Shown: positions 11,700 to 23,964, counted from the stretch's first letter. The stretch: DNA of 64,000 bases from Thysanoteuthis rhombus (GCA_963457665.1 OY735205.1:26938691-27002690); one strand, 5' to 3'. Numbers and translations are program-made. The notes: a model not told the origin generated them from the sequence alone.

Positions 11700-12990
11700 G
11701 CAGCTGGCATTGTAGGAAGTCGCAGGTCTCAGATCGATTCAAATTAAGCACGGTAAAACGAAGGTTGTCAGAGAACCTATTTGCTTTATCAGATTTCGTG
11801 CCAAAAAAGACAGAATGAAACGTTGCAGATTTCTCTGCCATTTTGATTTGATTAAGCGCAAGCGTTCCGGCTCATCTAATAAAGATCTTGCCTCTTCAAT
11901 CACCAGACTCATGCTTTGAATCAAAGACCGGGAATCTGTAACTTGCAAAAGAGGCTCTAGCAAAATGACAGCCGCCTGTATTTATGAAATCTGCAGGAAA
12001 CAAAAAAGATAGCATCTTAAAGACTTCAGAAGACTTCTGTCTGGAGCGGTAACGAAATCGAAAAAGTTATCTTTCCCTACAAAATGAACCATATGAAATA
12101 TAATAGGTGCTAATATTAAGTTGATACACATGAAAATACATTTTTCACTTCATATAGAATGATGGCAAAAGAGGAATAGATTCTACTGTGATAGTATTCA
12201 TAGCAGATATAATGTAAATAGAGATATAATTAATTATAATCTTGGTTGAGCCTTTACTTCCAATAATATCTATTCAAAACGTTGGACTATTTTTCGAATA
12301 TGATTTCTTAATAAGTCTTAATTCTGTGCAAGCAGTTGATAAGGTCAATGAAAAACTCGTAGTGTGCACTACTGCAGTGCGAACTGTTGTGTTGTTTCAA
12401 TAAATTTAGTTCTGGAAATATGAACACCCATATTAAGCCTCGAGGGGAGCTTAAACCTGTCCTTGATTATGATAAACAATCGACTGCAGTGACAAACGAC
12501 CGACGAAAAACGGTCTCAGCACTTCTAGGAGAGTCAAGAACTTCATGGCCATATGACGTTATCCTAAATCAATGAAGGAGTTTTGAAAATTCGGAAATTT
12601 TGGTCCCCGATGGAATAAATAAAACGTTCTATGACTGTGTAAGATTTCATAAAGTTTTCCCACAAATCATCATTTTTCAAAAGTTTTGAACGTCATATCC
12701 GTAATAAAAATTCCAATACTAGGCAAGTCGTAATTTGCACTTCAACAAAATTAGAGACCACCATCCTAAATAATTTTATGGAGGATTATTGTTTTTAGAG
12801 GGTAATTGGGAATAACCTTGTTGCTTCAAACGGATGATATTTCGATTAAACTCTCCTGGTCTTCGTGGGGAACGATTTGTTTATATCATCCTTAATCACG
12901 ATTGAAAATGGCATTTTATTTGTAACGAATAAATATCTAAACAAGAAAAATTGAACCGATCGCTTCTAATCATGAATAATTGTTCAGACG
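11700..12990. other. Unassigned DNA
   Basis: Frames under 80 codons on both strands (for example 11739-11963 minus and 12387-12575 plus) have no recognisable domain. Nothing else is supported. Confidence 0.35.
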
Positions 12991-13139
12991 GCAGGTCTTG
13001 CATTTAGCAAACTTGTATTCCAAGTCAATTAGATGGAGAAATGAGTTTGATCCTCACTGGGGGCTAGGCAACTATGGCTTTAGAACGGACTAGACTAAGC
13101 TGAATCAAAATGTGTTCATGATAAGCGACGTTCCCTTAA

Positions 13140-13400
13140 TTTTGTCATCAAAGAGATGTAGGTTCGTACACAACTTGAAGTTGCTAGTTCAGTCATCACT
13201 AAGTAGCCCACATTGAGGGTCATATACCAGAGTCAGATGAGTTTAGTCAAAGGAGTACTAACCTTGTGGAGATAGCAATTTAAACCTGTTGACAGACACT
13301 GACAAGATAACTCGTCTTAACAAATAGTCAGTCTGGTGCCCTCCACGAGATAACTCGTCTTACGATAGTGTATTATCCCTTTCCAAGATGGCAAAAACCT
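13140..13400. repeat. Possible decayed repeat with internal duplication
   Basis: The block GATAACTCGTCTTA occurs twice, at about 13309 and 13350, each in a similar context. The stretch is somewhat richer in GC than its surroundings and resembles the SINE-like DNA at 16.6-17.0 kb in texture. I cannot name it. Confidence 0.3.
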
Positions 13401-14995
13401 GTCAGAATGTGCAGCATATGTTTAACATAATGCAAAACAACAAAAGGGTGGATAAGAATGCATTGAATGTCTAGTGGCCTCTGAGATGTTTTAAGATATT
13501 TCATACTCATTCAAATTATTCAAACGTTTTATTTTGACACCTTTATGAATATATTGTATTGTCAAGATACCAGCTGGACCCGTGAAATTTCCACGATTGT
13601 TTTCGACTGAGGTTATCCATTATTTTATGCAGCTGCTCTTCTTTTCTCTTATATCTGTTTCTTCTGATTCTCTCCCTTTCATTTCCAGTCTTCATTGCTC
13701 TCGTACGATTTTATCTTAATGTTATAACAACATGGATTAGTTTCATATACAGATATCTTCCTAGCTATCTAAATTCATTTTCTTCATTTTCTATCTTTTT
13801 CCTTCTGATTGGACTATATCTTTATAATTCTAAACACCTTCGTGTGGATCGGGGTGAGGTTCTGGACGTAAAATCAAATTTTGATTACGACTGAAATAGC
13901 GGGGTTTATCTCCTAAATTCATTGTCAGAATGTTAATTTAACTCAGTTAACGAAGTGGAAAAGGTATATGACTTCCCTTACGTTTGTCTGTTTGTGCACC
14001 TAATATCACAAGAATTAAAAGAATGATGATGATATTTAGTAGAAGGTTTCATCATTAACTGAGAGAAAATTGATTGAATTCGGCAGGCAGAAAATTATTC
14101 AGGATTTAGAGATTTATTTTATATAAGACTATAGTCTGAAATATGAAAAACCAATACTTACAATCATATCCCTGACATCGAAGCTATATATGAACTGAAT
14201 GTCTAACGGAACTGACAACAATTTTTCGTTCTTTCTTTCTTTCCTTGTTTTTAATTGGAATTATCTTTTCTAATAGAATGTATTCGTTGAGCTTTTTGAG
14301 TCATTATAGCAGAAATGATGTTAGTAAATGTAATTTCAGTTCTGGGGTTCTTGGTGTCCCTGGCCAATTGGACTTTAGTTCCCTTTAAAGTATAGAATTA
14401 TGTTATTCATTCACGTTTTATAGTGAGAAACATAGTTGAGGCACTGTACCTATTGATGCGAAATATCAATAATTTCCATCACAAAACATTAATCAATTGA
14501 GTTTCGCGTAAGTTATATTTTTTTTCTTTTGCCTGTTGTTTCACTCAAATTCATCGCAACAGTTGGTATTTAACTGTCAGATATTCCTAAAAAATCTGAA
14601 TTCAGATCAGACGATTTTCACATTTTTACTTTTTTTCTTTTTGGGGTGGGGCAGAGATGAGGGAGGGTCCTACTATCTCATAAATAGTAGTGATGTAACC
14701 AACTTTGAGTCAGAATTCAGTAGGTGTATCTTATAAGTGTATGCCTTTATATATTTTATCAAATACTTTTTTGAAAAAACAATAAAACAAGATTTAATCA
14801 AATTAACTAACAAAAGAGATATTTTTCTTGTTCGTCCACACTGAATGGAATCGAGGCTCCTGAAATAAGAACACGAACGATATAAAAAAAAAGAAGAAAT
14901 TGGGGAGAAACAAACAAAGAAAACCTAAAATAATTATTAGTGAGTGTCGGAATTTCTATCCTCCTCCATTGGTATTTCATTTTCACGTGATTCAT
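13401..14995. other. Unassigned AT-rich DNA
   Basis: No feature is supported. Open frames are all under 70 codons. Confidence 0.35.
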
Positions 14996-14997
14996 AC

Positions 14998-15030
14998 ATT
15001 GCCAGACAGACAGACAGACAGGCAGCCATT
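14998..15030. repeat. (CAGA)n tetranucleotide array
   Basis: Four to five CAGA units followed by a degenerate continuation. A GTTGACAGTTTAGGTGAAAG motif about 60 bp downstream resembles motifs in the unnamed repeat family near 47.3 kb. Confidence 0.8.
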
Positions 15031-15034
15031 CAGC

Positions 15035-16000
15035 CAGACCAACTTAAAAACTGAGAAAAACACGTTGACAGTTTAGGTGAAAGATTTGTTAGACAGTTCC
15101 AAATTTTAAAAAAAGAAAAAGGAATCACAAATAGAGAAACGAATCATAGAAGAAACAAAAAGAGCAAATTCTCCCTCCCCCAAAACAACGTGACATTAGC
15201 AGTTTTTCAGAAAGGCCACTCAGTGTGAGTGGCTGAATGTTGTTTTTTGTGTGTGATGTTTTCTGACGTCTAATGCATTGCGCAAAATCTGTTCTCTTTC
15301 ACAATTTAGAGAATTCAGTGGAATAAAAAAAAGATAACAGCTACCAATTTACATAACAGTAACTTCAATCGACCCATTTTCAAATCAAGGTTGCAAATTT
15401 TAGTCAGATAACAAGCCGTATCCGTCCTCGATGTAATTTTAGATGAATTTTGAATTGGGCGCAGCGAACTCAAAAATGTTTACTATTCATTGCGTTGTAT
15501 GACATCTATTTTCTATTATGTAAAAAAAAAGAATCTGCTCCATGCCATGTAAATATTTATCGATAATATTCCATTACAGCAGACATACTGCAAGCAGAAA
15601 AAAAGGATCCGTCATAAGCAGAACTTGTTGAAAACATGGATCTTGCGATCAGGGATAGAATAATATGTTCAAAAAGATTGATGTACTGGGTCGAGATAAA
15701 TGTTCTTTTAAGACACGAAGAAGATTGGTGGCTAAAAAGTGAGCGATTCAGTTAAAATACATGCGTGCATTCTTCTATGAAGACGAAACCAAACACTGTA
15801 GATTTTCCCTGGCACCAAAGTATTTGTGCAAAACCAATAGGCTCCAGCTGAAATATTTTTATCAGTTTGTTGATCGGATAGTCATTTTTCTTTTTGAAAA
15901 ATCTTCTTCTAGTATCCGAGGTGTCCCAAAGTGGTTAACACAACTGTTTTTTTACATTCCTTTTCTTTTTCTTTTTACGTAAGCAATTTATAATAATTAA
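15035..16000. other. Unassigned AT-rich DNA
   Basis: Nothing recognisable. The 73-codon frame at 15761-15982 matches no family I know. Confidence 0.35.
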
Positions 16001-16149
16001 CTCATTGTTTGCAAGGCCCATCGAAATTCTACCAGAGCCCCGTTAACAGTACATTTTGCTATCTTCACCGTTCGTTTCCCACCTCTCACAACGCCCGACG
16101 AAGGGTCTTACTCTCTTTTTGGCAGTTTGCTAACTATTTACCCAAGTTT

Positions 16150-16268
16150 AGTACTAGGAAAGATGAATACATACCTTCCCCAAGTGGACGCAAATTATCT
16201 CAGTTTAATTTGAACTTGGTTCGCCACTTCAATTGTTTATGCTGCTAACCATTAGGCTATCTGCAACA
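16150..16268 (-). mobile_element. tRNA-derived SINE head, minus strand
   Basis: On the minus strand from about 16262, GATAGCCTAATGGTTAGCAG is an excellent tRNA A box (GCCTAATGGTTAGC). AGTTCAAATTAAAC, about 45 bp later at about 16205-16218, is a B box. This is the internal pol III promoter of a tRNA-derived SINE. No cloverleaf with proper acceptor pairing is evident, so it is not a functional tRNA gene. Confidence 0.65.
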
Positions 16269-16569
16269 TTGACAGTAATAAATTTATTCCCATGTTTTGT
16301 TTTGTTTTTTTTTATTCTATTTTTTTAGATAGTGGTTCGTCGAATTTATCTAGCTTTTGATTGGTTCGAAAAGGTGAGTAAGATAATTACTTCTCTGATG
16401 TAAGTTCTCATCCACTTTTTTCCAAAAGAATTTATGCTAGAACTAAGCATAGGGAAACATTTCTCTCTACATGCTTTAAATGTCAAAACAGTATAACCTT
16501 TATGAGATTTAATTGCATCGACTTAGACTGCTGAAATATAAATCAAATTTAAACATTTTTATTTAACCT

Positions 16570-17100
16570 GTTCGCTACCATGGATGGGGAAATTCGCATT
16601 AGCAAGTCGTTAGTCCAGTGATAACTTCCGTCCTAGCTATGGATAAAATAGCTGGGTAGACTGGGCTCTTTAGCCTTGGAAGGCAACCAGTCTAGAAGAT
16701 GAATAACTCAGAACTCAAAATCAAGAGTTAGAGTCATTGAGTGCAACGTTGTATCCAGCCTCATCTCGCAACTCCTACAACGATGCTGGTGCTGAAGTGC
16801 ATCAGTCCTTGCCTTTCCCCTGGGTAACAAAATTGCCCGGTTCTGCGTCTTGGAAAGATAGAAAGCAAGACTTACCAAGTGAGGATTCCTAATCTTTCAA
16901 GATAGGCAAATGACACCACCGTGTCCACAGCCTAAGACAAGATTTGTCGTCTTATTATAACTTGGTAAAAATGTGGCCATTATGGATTTCCGAATTGAAC
17001 GATCCCGAACAGAGCCGTATCTACCGAGTTCGACTAACAAGACGTCGACCATCTAAGAGGAAAACTGCATCTAACAGAGAGATATTTTTCTTCAGCAATT
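16570..17100. repeat. Possible SINE-like or other dispersed repeat
   Basis: The stretch is GC-richer than its flanks. It contains TTAGTCCAGTGATAACTTCC near 16611, which resembles a tRNA A-box region, and several short inverted motifs. No clear B box was found, so assignment is weak. Confidence 0.3.
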
Positions 17101-17272
17101 CCTGCAACAGATAAGAAGCGAAAGCCACTATAAAGTATACAGTGTGTTCACAAGATTCAAATCGATGAGAGAGCAGATATGAACGTACTCGATGTAAGGT
17201 ATCTTAAGTTTAGATCCAAATTTCAAGATATTTCATACTCGTTTAATTCTTTACGTTTTATTTCAACATTTC

Positions 17273-17312
17273 TATGTATGTATGTATGTATGTATGTATG
17301 TATGTATGTATG

Positions 17313-17385
<73 letters not shown>
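17273..17385. repeat. (GTAT)n(TA)n microsatellite
   Basis: About eleven GTAT units (17273-17318) run into about 33 TA units. Frames across it are artefacts. Confidence 0.97.
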
Positions 17386-17386
<1 letters not shown>

Positions 17387-17387
<1 letters not shown>

Positions 17388-18350
17388 TTTATGAGATTTT
17401 CTGTTGTACATATTGGTTTATTTGTAAGGAAATAAAACCGTTCTGAACATGCAATAAATATTTTATATTTCCATCAAGTTTTTACGAGAAAACTCTGGCA
17501 CGGGGTTTACAAAATGGGAAAAAGTATTTGTCAGAAAGCAGGTTAATGATATTTCAATACATATCTATTTTCTAGTAACAAAGTTATGTAAATAATAGTT
17601 ATAAACATATGCTGTAAACTAGCAATTCTTTTTCGTTCATTGCACTATGCGTTTCGTCTTCATTTTTGTGTCACTGCTGCAGTAACAAGAAAATATTTCA
17701 CGGAAATTGTATGGTGAATAACACAGTAAGCAGACGTTTTTTCGCGGTTGTTGTTTTTTTACTGGGAAATCTGTGGAGTGTATATTCTTTATTACTCTCT
17801 CCTCTTGTGTCTCTCTGTCGTTCTATGAATTACATGCACCAAATTCCAAATCCATTATATAATTTTACCACAATATCCTCTGTCAACTATTGTTTAGGGT
17901 ATCACATGTATCAATCGATTGGCGTTTAAAAATATTACAAAAGTTTACAAGAACAAATTCGATTATATTATCTATAGTTACGAAAAATATGGACGCAATT
18001 TTCACTAGAAAATTGACAATTGAGAAATCTGAAAATCTGGCAGAAGTCAGAATATTATTCGATTTTGATGAAATGTTCAATACTTATTTATTAAAGGACA
18101 TACTTTAAAATATGATTTTCCATTCCAAATTTTGAAATCAAAGAATTTCTCCGTATGATTTTTATCCCATCTTCTGTTATTTTGAAGATTTATTTTATTT
18201 GTATGGACTAGTTTTCATTGATTTTCATATCAAGATAATCATTATGTTCACCTTTCTTTGAAAAAAAAAAACCTAACACTTTTCTAATACTTACTCAAGG
18301 AATTCAAAAAACAGAAAAATCAATAAAAAAACATTCAGTTTATTCAATTA
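17387..18350. other. Unassigned AT-rich DNA
   Basis: Frames of 65-87 codons occur on both strands but match nothing I know. Confidence 0.35.
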
Positions 18351-18363
18351 ACTATAACTCAAG

Positions 18364-18407
18364 CTTCTCAACCTTCAAAAACAAGACGATCCCATATATA
18401 TATATAC

Positions 18408-18497
<90 letters not shown>

Positions 18498-18880
18498 ATC
18501 TTGATTTAGATTTAAATTCCATGGTTGTAATAAAACTCTTGTTGTTGGTGAGTTCTTTGGGAATAAGAAGTTGATGCTTGAGCTCCCTTGAAAAAAAAGA
18601 AGGGTATAAAACTCTCGATAGTTTCCTATGGAGCTGTAACATAGGCTGTTACCCATAGACTGACTGATAAATTGAGAACCATGCAACTTGCACATGAAAA
18701 AATCGAACTCAACCTTATATGGAGAGATCACAAGACAGCATGGTGTATCATGGTTAAAACAGGAGTCTGAGACATCAAAGAATCCATTAGTCAATTCAAA
18801 TGGCAATTGGCTGGACATGTTGCAAATTGGCTGACAGCCAATGGATGTAAAGACTCACATATTGCGCAATCGAGAATGTT
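18364..18880 (+). mobile_element. RTE-type LINE 3' fragment, split by an insertion
   Basis: The left piece, AACCTTCAAAAACAAGACGA at 18370, is the same as 32580-32599 in the longest RTE copy. The right piece resumes at about 18594 with AAGAAGGGTATA and 'TATGGAGCTGTAACATAGG'. It continues with a GGAGAGATCACAAGACAGCA block (18721-18740), a GGAGTCTGAGACATCA block and CAATTGGCTGGACATGTTGC, as in the other copies. About 200 bp of TA repeat plus unrelated sequence (18394-18593) separates the two. The gap falls at one point of the LINE, which is best read as an insertion. Frames are broken. Confidence 0.8.
18394..18593 (+). mobile_element. TA-headed unnamed repeat, inserted in RTE
   Basis: TA repeats (18394-18495) are followed by about 95 bp beginning CAATCTTGATTTAGATTTAA and ending near GAGCTCCCTTGAAAA. 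The unit is repeated at 19683-19840 with the same order of blocks: TA array, ATTYAAATNNCATGGNTGTA, TAATAAAA, GTTGATGCT and GAGCTCCCTT/GACTCTCTTT. It has no open frame of its own and no obvious terminal inverted repeat. The long minus frames over it arise from the TA array. The family is unknown to me. Confidence 0.6.
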
Positions 18881-19359
18881 TTTTTGCTAAAATTCCCTGA
18901 ATTTGACGGAAATAACCTTAGCAGATTTTTAAAACTTATTTCAAATTTCTAAATCAAAATTGTTACTGTCATCGATAATGGCGTAAATTACGAAACATTG
19001 AATTATAAAAGTAAAAATCTACATAGTAATCAATAAAAAATATGTCCTCCTTTTTGTGTAGACGAAAATTTGGGCTAACTCACTTTTTTTCAAATTTAAA
19101 GAATTGGAAATGGATTTTCAGATTTCTTTATCTCTTTTTCTAAAATTGGGTTTCGATTTCTCGTTGAAAATTTCTTTAAAAATTGTTCATGCCTATTATC
19201 TATGATATTAAATATTGCATGCATATGTCTCAAATAAATATATATATTTAATCTGAAATAATATTTTCTACACAAATATTTATATTATTTCCAATAGTAT
19301 ATTACAGTATAAATCATATACTTTATTCATAATTTCTGAATGTTTCACATGAAATGTTC

Positions 19360-19362
<3 letters not shown>
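18881..19362. other. AT-rich DNA with MITE-like block
   Basis: GGGCTAACTCACTTTTTTTC near 19073 resembles the inner part of the probable MITE at 7.7-7.9 kb. Outer inverted repeats were not found, so this may be a broken copy. Confidence 0.3.

Positions 19363-19412
<50 letters not shown>
19363..19412. repeat. (TA)n microsatellite, left of SINE-like unit
   Basis: 50 bp of TA repeat that directly abuts the SINE-like repeat. Confidence 0.97.
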
Positions 19413-19417
<5 letters not shown>

Positions 19418-19680
19418 GTCATCCACTGCTGTATCGATGTATTTCATCTCTTCAGTGTGGCTATAGACTTTTTATTCCATCCAGTACCACGAGGCAGAAT
19501 TGAAATCATCACATCGGACCCGGAGGCTGATATCCTACCTCTGGGTGGTCAGTGACGCTGAATTTAAGTGATATATTCATTTACGCAAAAGCTCCTCATC
19601 CACCAGAGTGCTCTATTCCTATGGAAGAGCATTGCAAAAGCTTACAGCGGATGAGTTACCTCACTTAAATAGTGCTCAAC

Positions 19681-19682
<2 letters not shown>
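19413..19682 (-). mobile_element. SINE-like repeat embedded in TA repeats, copy 1
   Basis: This 270-bp unit matches the copy at 25804-26090 along its length by eye. Shared blocks include TCTTCAGTGTGGCTATAGAC, GAGGCAGAATTGAAA / GAGGTAGAATTGAAA, a TTACAGCGGATGAGTTACCT block and GAGTTACCTCACTTAAA. On the minus strand a tRNA-like head is visible but more decayed than in copy 2. TA repeats lie immediately on both sides (19363-19412 and 19683-19741), as if the unit had landed in a TA array or had generated one. Confidence 0.7.
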
Positions 19683-19742
<60 letters not shown>

Positions 19743-19845
19743 CAATGTTTCTTAGGATTCAAATCGCATGGGTGTAATAAAATTCCAGATGCTGGAAGGT
19801 TTTTTTGGAAAGAAGAGTGTTGATGCTGGGACTCTCTTTAAGAAG
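19683..19845 (+). mobile_element. TA-headed unnamed repeat, copy 2
   Basis: TA repeats (19683-19741) are followed by CAATGTTTCTTAGGATTCAA, CATGGGTGTAATAAAA, GTTGATGCTGGGACTCTC. These are the same blocks in the same order as the unit inserted in the RTE fragment at 18394-18593. The 3' limit is unclear. Confidence 0.6.
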
Positions 19846-19958
19846 AGAGATAGAGGGGTCAAGTATTCCAGTGTGTGAATGTGTGTGGTTGAATTGTATT
19901 TGGGTATGATTGTAGATTTGTGTAGTAATTGATAATATGAGTATGTGTATGAGAGAAT

Positions 19959-20010
<52 letters not shown>

Positions 20011-20180
20011 TCACATTGTAGTATAATTATATATAGAACTGATTTTGGAATTTTTGTAGTATGTTGATATGAATGTGTCGGATTTTTTCCATATGTATCA
20101 TTGTATGAAGGATTTTGGACAAAAAAGAGAAAGAGTACCAAGTTTTCCAAGGGAGTCACAGCTGAGGTTCCAACTCCAAA
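19846..20180. repeat. (TA)(TG) microsatellite in unassigned DNA
   Basis: TA runs at 19961-19994 pass into TG at 19995-20010. A CCAAGGGAGTCAC motif near 20139 is an inverted echo of the GACTCYCTT end of the TA-headed repeat, so the whole 19683-20180 segment may be one fold-back element. That part is speculative. The 135-codon minus frame reads mostly through repeats. Confidence 0.55.
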
Positions 20181-21170
20181 TTGAAGAAATATAAATCTAA
20201 TTTGAATTTAGTGCAGGTTTTAGAGAATTAATGAAATTTGTTTTCCTTCTTTCTGCAGCATCGTCGGCATTTATTCTGCAGAAAGGGAAAACTGAAAATT
20301 TTGGTCCTCGTGAAGAACACTGAGAAATGAGTGAGCTAACTTTGAGTGTCCTTATCGAGCGATCTCTCATTTATTTTCTATATACAGCGGTCCTGTTTCT
20401 GAAATGGGATGTTTCCCTTATGTATTCTTTATTGCAACCTCGACAAATGATGACAGATGATGTTTTTAACGCCACAAGAGACGTTGGGCTTGATTTTAAA
20501 GGTTGTATCATATTTGAAAGTATATCTATCTCCTTCTATCAAATGTATGCATAAGCTGCAATTTGGTCGATTGCATTCGGTTATTTCTTACTCTGGTTCT
20601 GTTAGAAAATGTGGTTCTTGTCAGTAGCTTTTTTAATTTCAAAGGTTGGCTTTTACTTTCAATCATTAAGGAATTAGTGAAAGTTTTATTCATGCAGGGG
20701 TCACTTTTCAGGATGTGGATGTCTTGTATTTCTTAAACTTTAAGGTTCAAAGGGTAATGGATGTTAATGAATGGATTACTGGTTGTTGTATTAATTTTAG
20801 TGTTCACTGTAGTAATTGTTGCCAATCTATTTGAGTGGCTTTTTAAATACCAGCTTTATTTAGAGAGAGTGGGTAGTTTTGTTTAAGTACGTATTTTTTT
20901 GGTACCTTGAGTCAAAGATTTAGAGTATTCTATTCGGATATTATTACTTTTAAGCGTCAGATAAATGGTATGCAGAACTTTGTGTGTTCAGGGTGATATG
21001 ATGAAAATAACAAATAAGTTTTACTATTTGTTGGTTTGTAATTTACATCAGTTACAATTTCTCTTCCGTTTTTTATGATTTTTCAGTACAAAAATTTAAT
21101 TTCGTGTTCATTTATTCAGGAAAATATCTCCCATTCCCTATGAAACAGAATTCTGGGGAAAATATGGAGA
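20181..21170. other. Unassigned AT-rich DNA
   Basis: The plus strand is T- and G-rich over most of this stretch. The 75-codon frame at 20327-20554 is unrecognised. No repeats were found. Confidence 0.35.
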
Positions 21171-22150
21171 AGAATTCCAGACCCAACACCAATCAACGAA
21201 CTCTTTCATCAAAGAAGGATTAGTTTGTTGTTTTTTAAAAGCCTGAATTTCAACCTCCCATTCCCAAAATGAGAAATTCCAATCATTCGATCAACCCAAG
21301 ACATCCCCTCTACAACAAGCAAGAACTGGCCACAACCTCCCCCCACTGTATCAGCAGAAAATCGGCAGCTTTCTGTGATCACCAAACCAGAAAAATACCA
21401 CCCAGACACCATCACAAACCCCGACAACAATATAACAATGTTATAACCCGAAGATATAGCATCACCAACAGACACCAACCACCTTACTCCAAACATCAAT
21501 TCTCTCAACGTACAAATAATGAACGCAAAAGCTACAACCCCTCACCGAGATTCATGAATGCAAACCATAACTATAATACCAGGAAATCACCAAAATGTCC
21601 AATACCACAACCCAATTCACCATTTTTTTTCCAAAACAGGCACAATAATCTGAACCAAATAACAAAATAGAAAATAACCCAGAATTGATCACATGTAAAT
21701 TGGACAAAAATTATCAATTTATCTTCCAGGGAATTTTCCTTGGTTGAAATGTACATTGTGGAAAAAAGGCTGAAATTTATACCAACACCTACGGAAAGAA
21801 AACAATGATGAAATTACACAAAACCTCCTGGAATTTACCAGAAAAAATATGACTGGCGGGAATCTTTTAGAATAAACACAAAGAAAACAACACATTGGAG
21901 AAGAATCAAAGCCTTTTCACCCCAACCTACCAAACAGGAACATAGCTTCGGAAAATTTCGCTAAGAATGTAGAATCTCTTCCAATCTACACCCCAACAAC
22001 ATCACACACGATAAGTAATTTCAACACAAACGAAAGGAAAGCTGCTCTTACTCAATCTGCAGATTCCAACACTGGAATTGAGCTCTCTGGTGGATGAGTA
22101 ACTGTGCGTAAGTAAATATATTACTTAAAATTCGGTAATATACGATCTTA
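21170..22150 (+). pseudogene. Strand-asymmetric, possibly decayed coding DNA
   Basis: The plus strand is rich in A and C and poor in G for about 900 bp, in contrast to both flanks. It holds a 133-codon plus frame (21269-21670) rich in Asn, Pro, His, Arg and Ser. Shorter open stretches continue to about 22080 in shifting frames. The same A/C bias marks the coding strand of the long RTE copy at 31-33 kb, so this may be an eroded transposon ORF such as an RNA-binding ORF. I see no diagnostic motif, so the product is unknown. Confidence 0.3.
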
Positions 22151-22230
22151 CTCCGTGGTACTGGATGGGATTTTGGGTAGAGTTGTGATACAACGAAACA
22201 GCTGTTTGTTGATGACACAATTATTTATTT

Positions 22231-22231
22231 T

Positions 22232-22293
<62 letters not shown>

Positions 22294-22329
22294 TTCTTTA
22301 TTCAATTCATATATATATATATATATATA
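22231..22329. repeat. (CA)(TA)n microsatellite, interrupted
   Basis: CA (22231-22244), TA (22245-22290), an 18-bp spacer and TA again (22309-22329). Confidence 0.95.
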
Positions 22330-22539
22330 CGTATTAGAAAACATCAATCCAGATCATTAGCCTAGTCTACATCAGTATAGTTTGTTTTTTTTTCCAGATC
22401 TTAAGTTTGGCTGATTGATTACATATTTGTGTGCGTGTCCGTCCATTTATCCACGAGCACGTATATGTCACGCGTACGAATGATTTAGTGAGCCAAATGT
22501 GCAAATATTTACACCTTAGTATGTCAAACTTTTTTTAAA

Positions 22540-23745
22540 TTACCCCCCAACATTTGCCGTCTTTCAATATCCATGTGATGTTGAGCATGATTCTCTCATG
22601 TGTATGTTGCATGGTTCTCAGTTTCAGAGTTAGTCTTCTGTTTCCAAGATTCAGCTCTGTTGATGACTATCAGGAGGATTCACTGGTTGTATACCTTTCT
22701 TTTTAAAACTAGTGGGATTTCCTTGTTTTTGCTCTGCGGAAAGCTTGCCAGCTTAGTGTGATTTTTCACTTCATTTCTTCTCTTTTTGTGGATTCCATGG
22801 AGATCCTTTGTTTTGGGTAGATTTAGATGCCTATTTTCTTTAGTTCTGCGATTTTAATTTGGGGTGTGTCTTTATCGTCAACATTTTGTACATGACACTC
22901 GTTTTGTGGAAGTTCATATGAAGGCCAACTTTCTTGCTCTCTTCATTTAGTTCGTCTAGTATAATGTTTCAGTAATCTGACGTATACAGGGTCGACACCT
23001 TGCTGTAATATCACGTCAATGACTTTGGGGATTTCCACTGATTCGAAAAGCCTTATTAAAGTCAACTGTGAGTGGCATTTTATATTCTGCTGCTTTCTCT
23101 TTTAGTTGGTTTACCCAATAGAGATGGTCGATGGTTGAATGGTTTTCTATCAGAAGCCAGCTTGTTCCTGCAGTTGGTTTTCATTTAGAGTTTTGGTGAT
23201 TAGGTTAATGATCATTTTGGTGAAGAGTTTGTAGATGCAGTTGAGTAGGCTTATTGATCTTCAGTTGCTGGGGTCTTTTGACTTTCTTTTTTTTAGAACA
23301 GCATTATGATTGTTGTGTTCCAATCTTCTGGGACTTCACCTTGTTTGAGGCATAAATTGACAATGGCTAGCGTTGACTTTTCCAGCATTTTTGAGTCAGT
23401 CAATGGTGATGTTATCGGGTCCAGGGGCGTCTCTTTTGTTTGTTTGACAGCTTGCTTCACTTCCTGCGGAGTAACTTCTGGGAAATCTTTGAGTTCATTT
23501 CTTGTGATTCTTGTTCATTTTTCTGTTGTCCTTTGTTTGATGGATTAGAAGTTTCTGTGAAATTCTGGGGCACGTTCGACGATTCGGTCCCTATCCATTG
23601 TCAGGTGTCCATTTGCTTCGGGCACACCAATTCTTGAATTGAGGGGTTTTCCAATAATTCTGAAGCCCTTACGTTTTTCGAGAATGCCTTCAATGACTGC
23701 AGTCGATTTTTATGGTCCCTCCGTTCGTACCCTTGGAAAAAAAGT
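22540..23745 (-). mobile_element. RTE-type LINE, reverse-transcriptase region, degenerate
   Basis: Read on the minus strand from about 23735, short frames align in order with the long plus copy: EGILEKRKGFR (EKRWGFKAI-like), NELKDFPEVTPQEVKQAVKQ, then LAIVNLCLKQGEVPEDWNTT, and later NIILDELNEESKKVGLHMNF near the end of the catalytic domain. The core RT motifs are broken by stops and frameshifts or lost: the segment between about 23200 and 22950 is short, and the FADD block is not seen. The element once encoded an endonuclease-reverse transcriptase that copies itself into new sites. This copy cannot. The plus-strand open frames here are shadows. Confidence 0.85.
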
Positions 23746-23964
23746 CCGTCCAAAAATATTTTCCTTCGAGTTTTTTTCATTTGGGTTTCTCAAAAAAACA
23801 AAAAAATATTTGAGTAAGATCAATGATCAACAACTATACATATATTTTGAATCAACATCATCCAGAATGTTTTTTTTCTCCATTTATTTGAGCAAACTTA
23901 CATGCAAGGAGTGTTCAATAATATTTTTTGAATCATTTTTGAGCAGTAATTTTTTAGAACACAC

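Noticed and set aside
13309-13365. CRISPR-like short direct repeats (GATAACTCGTCTTA twice)
   Set aside because: Only two copies with no regular spacer series, in clearly eukaryotic DNA.
18352-18818. Two minus-strand frames of 96 and 107 codons
   Set aside because: They are antisense to the RTE fragment and cross a TA array, so they are shadows.
23306-23637. Plus-strand frames of 80 and 65 codons
   Set aside because: They are antisense to the RTE reverse-transcriptase region, which reads correctly on the minus strand.
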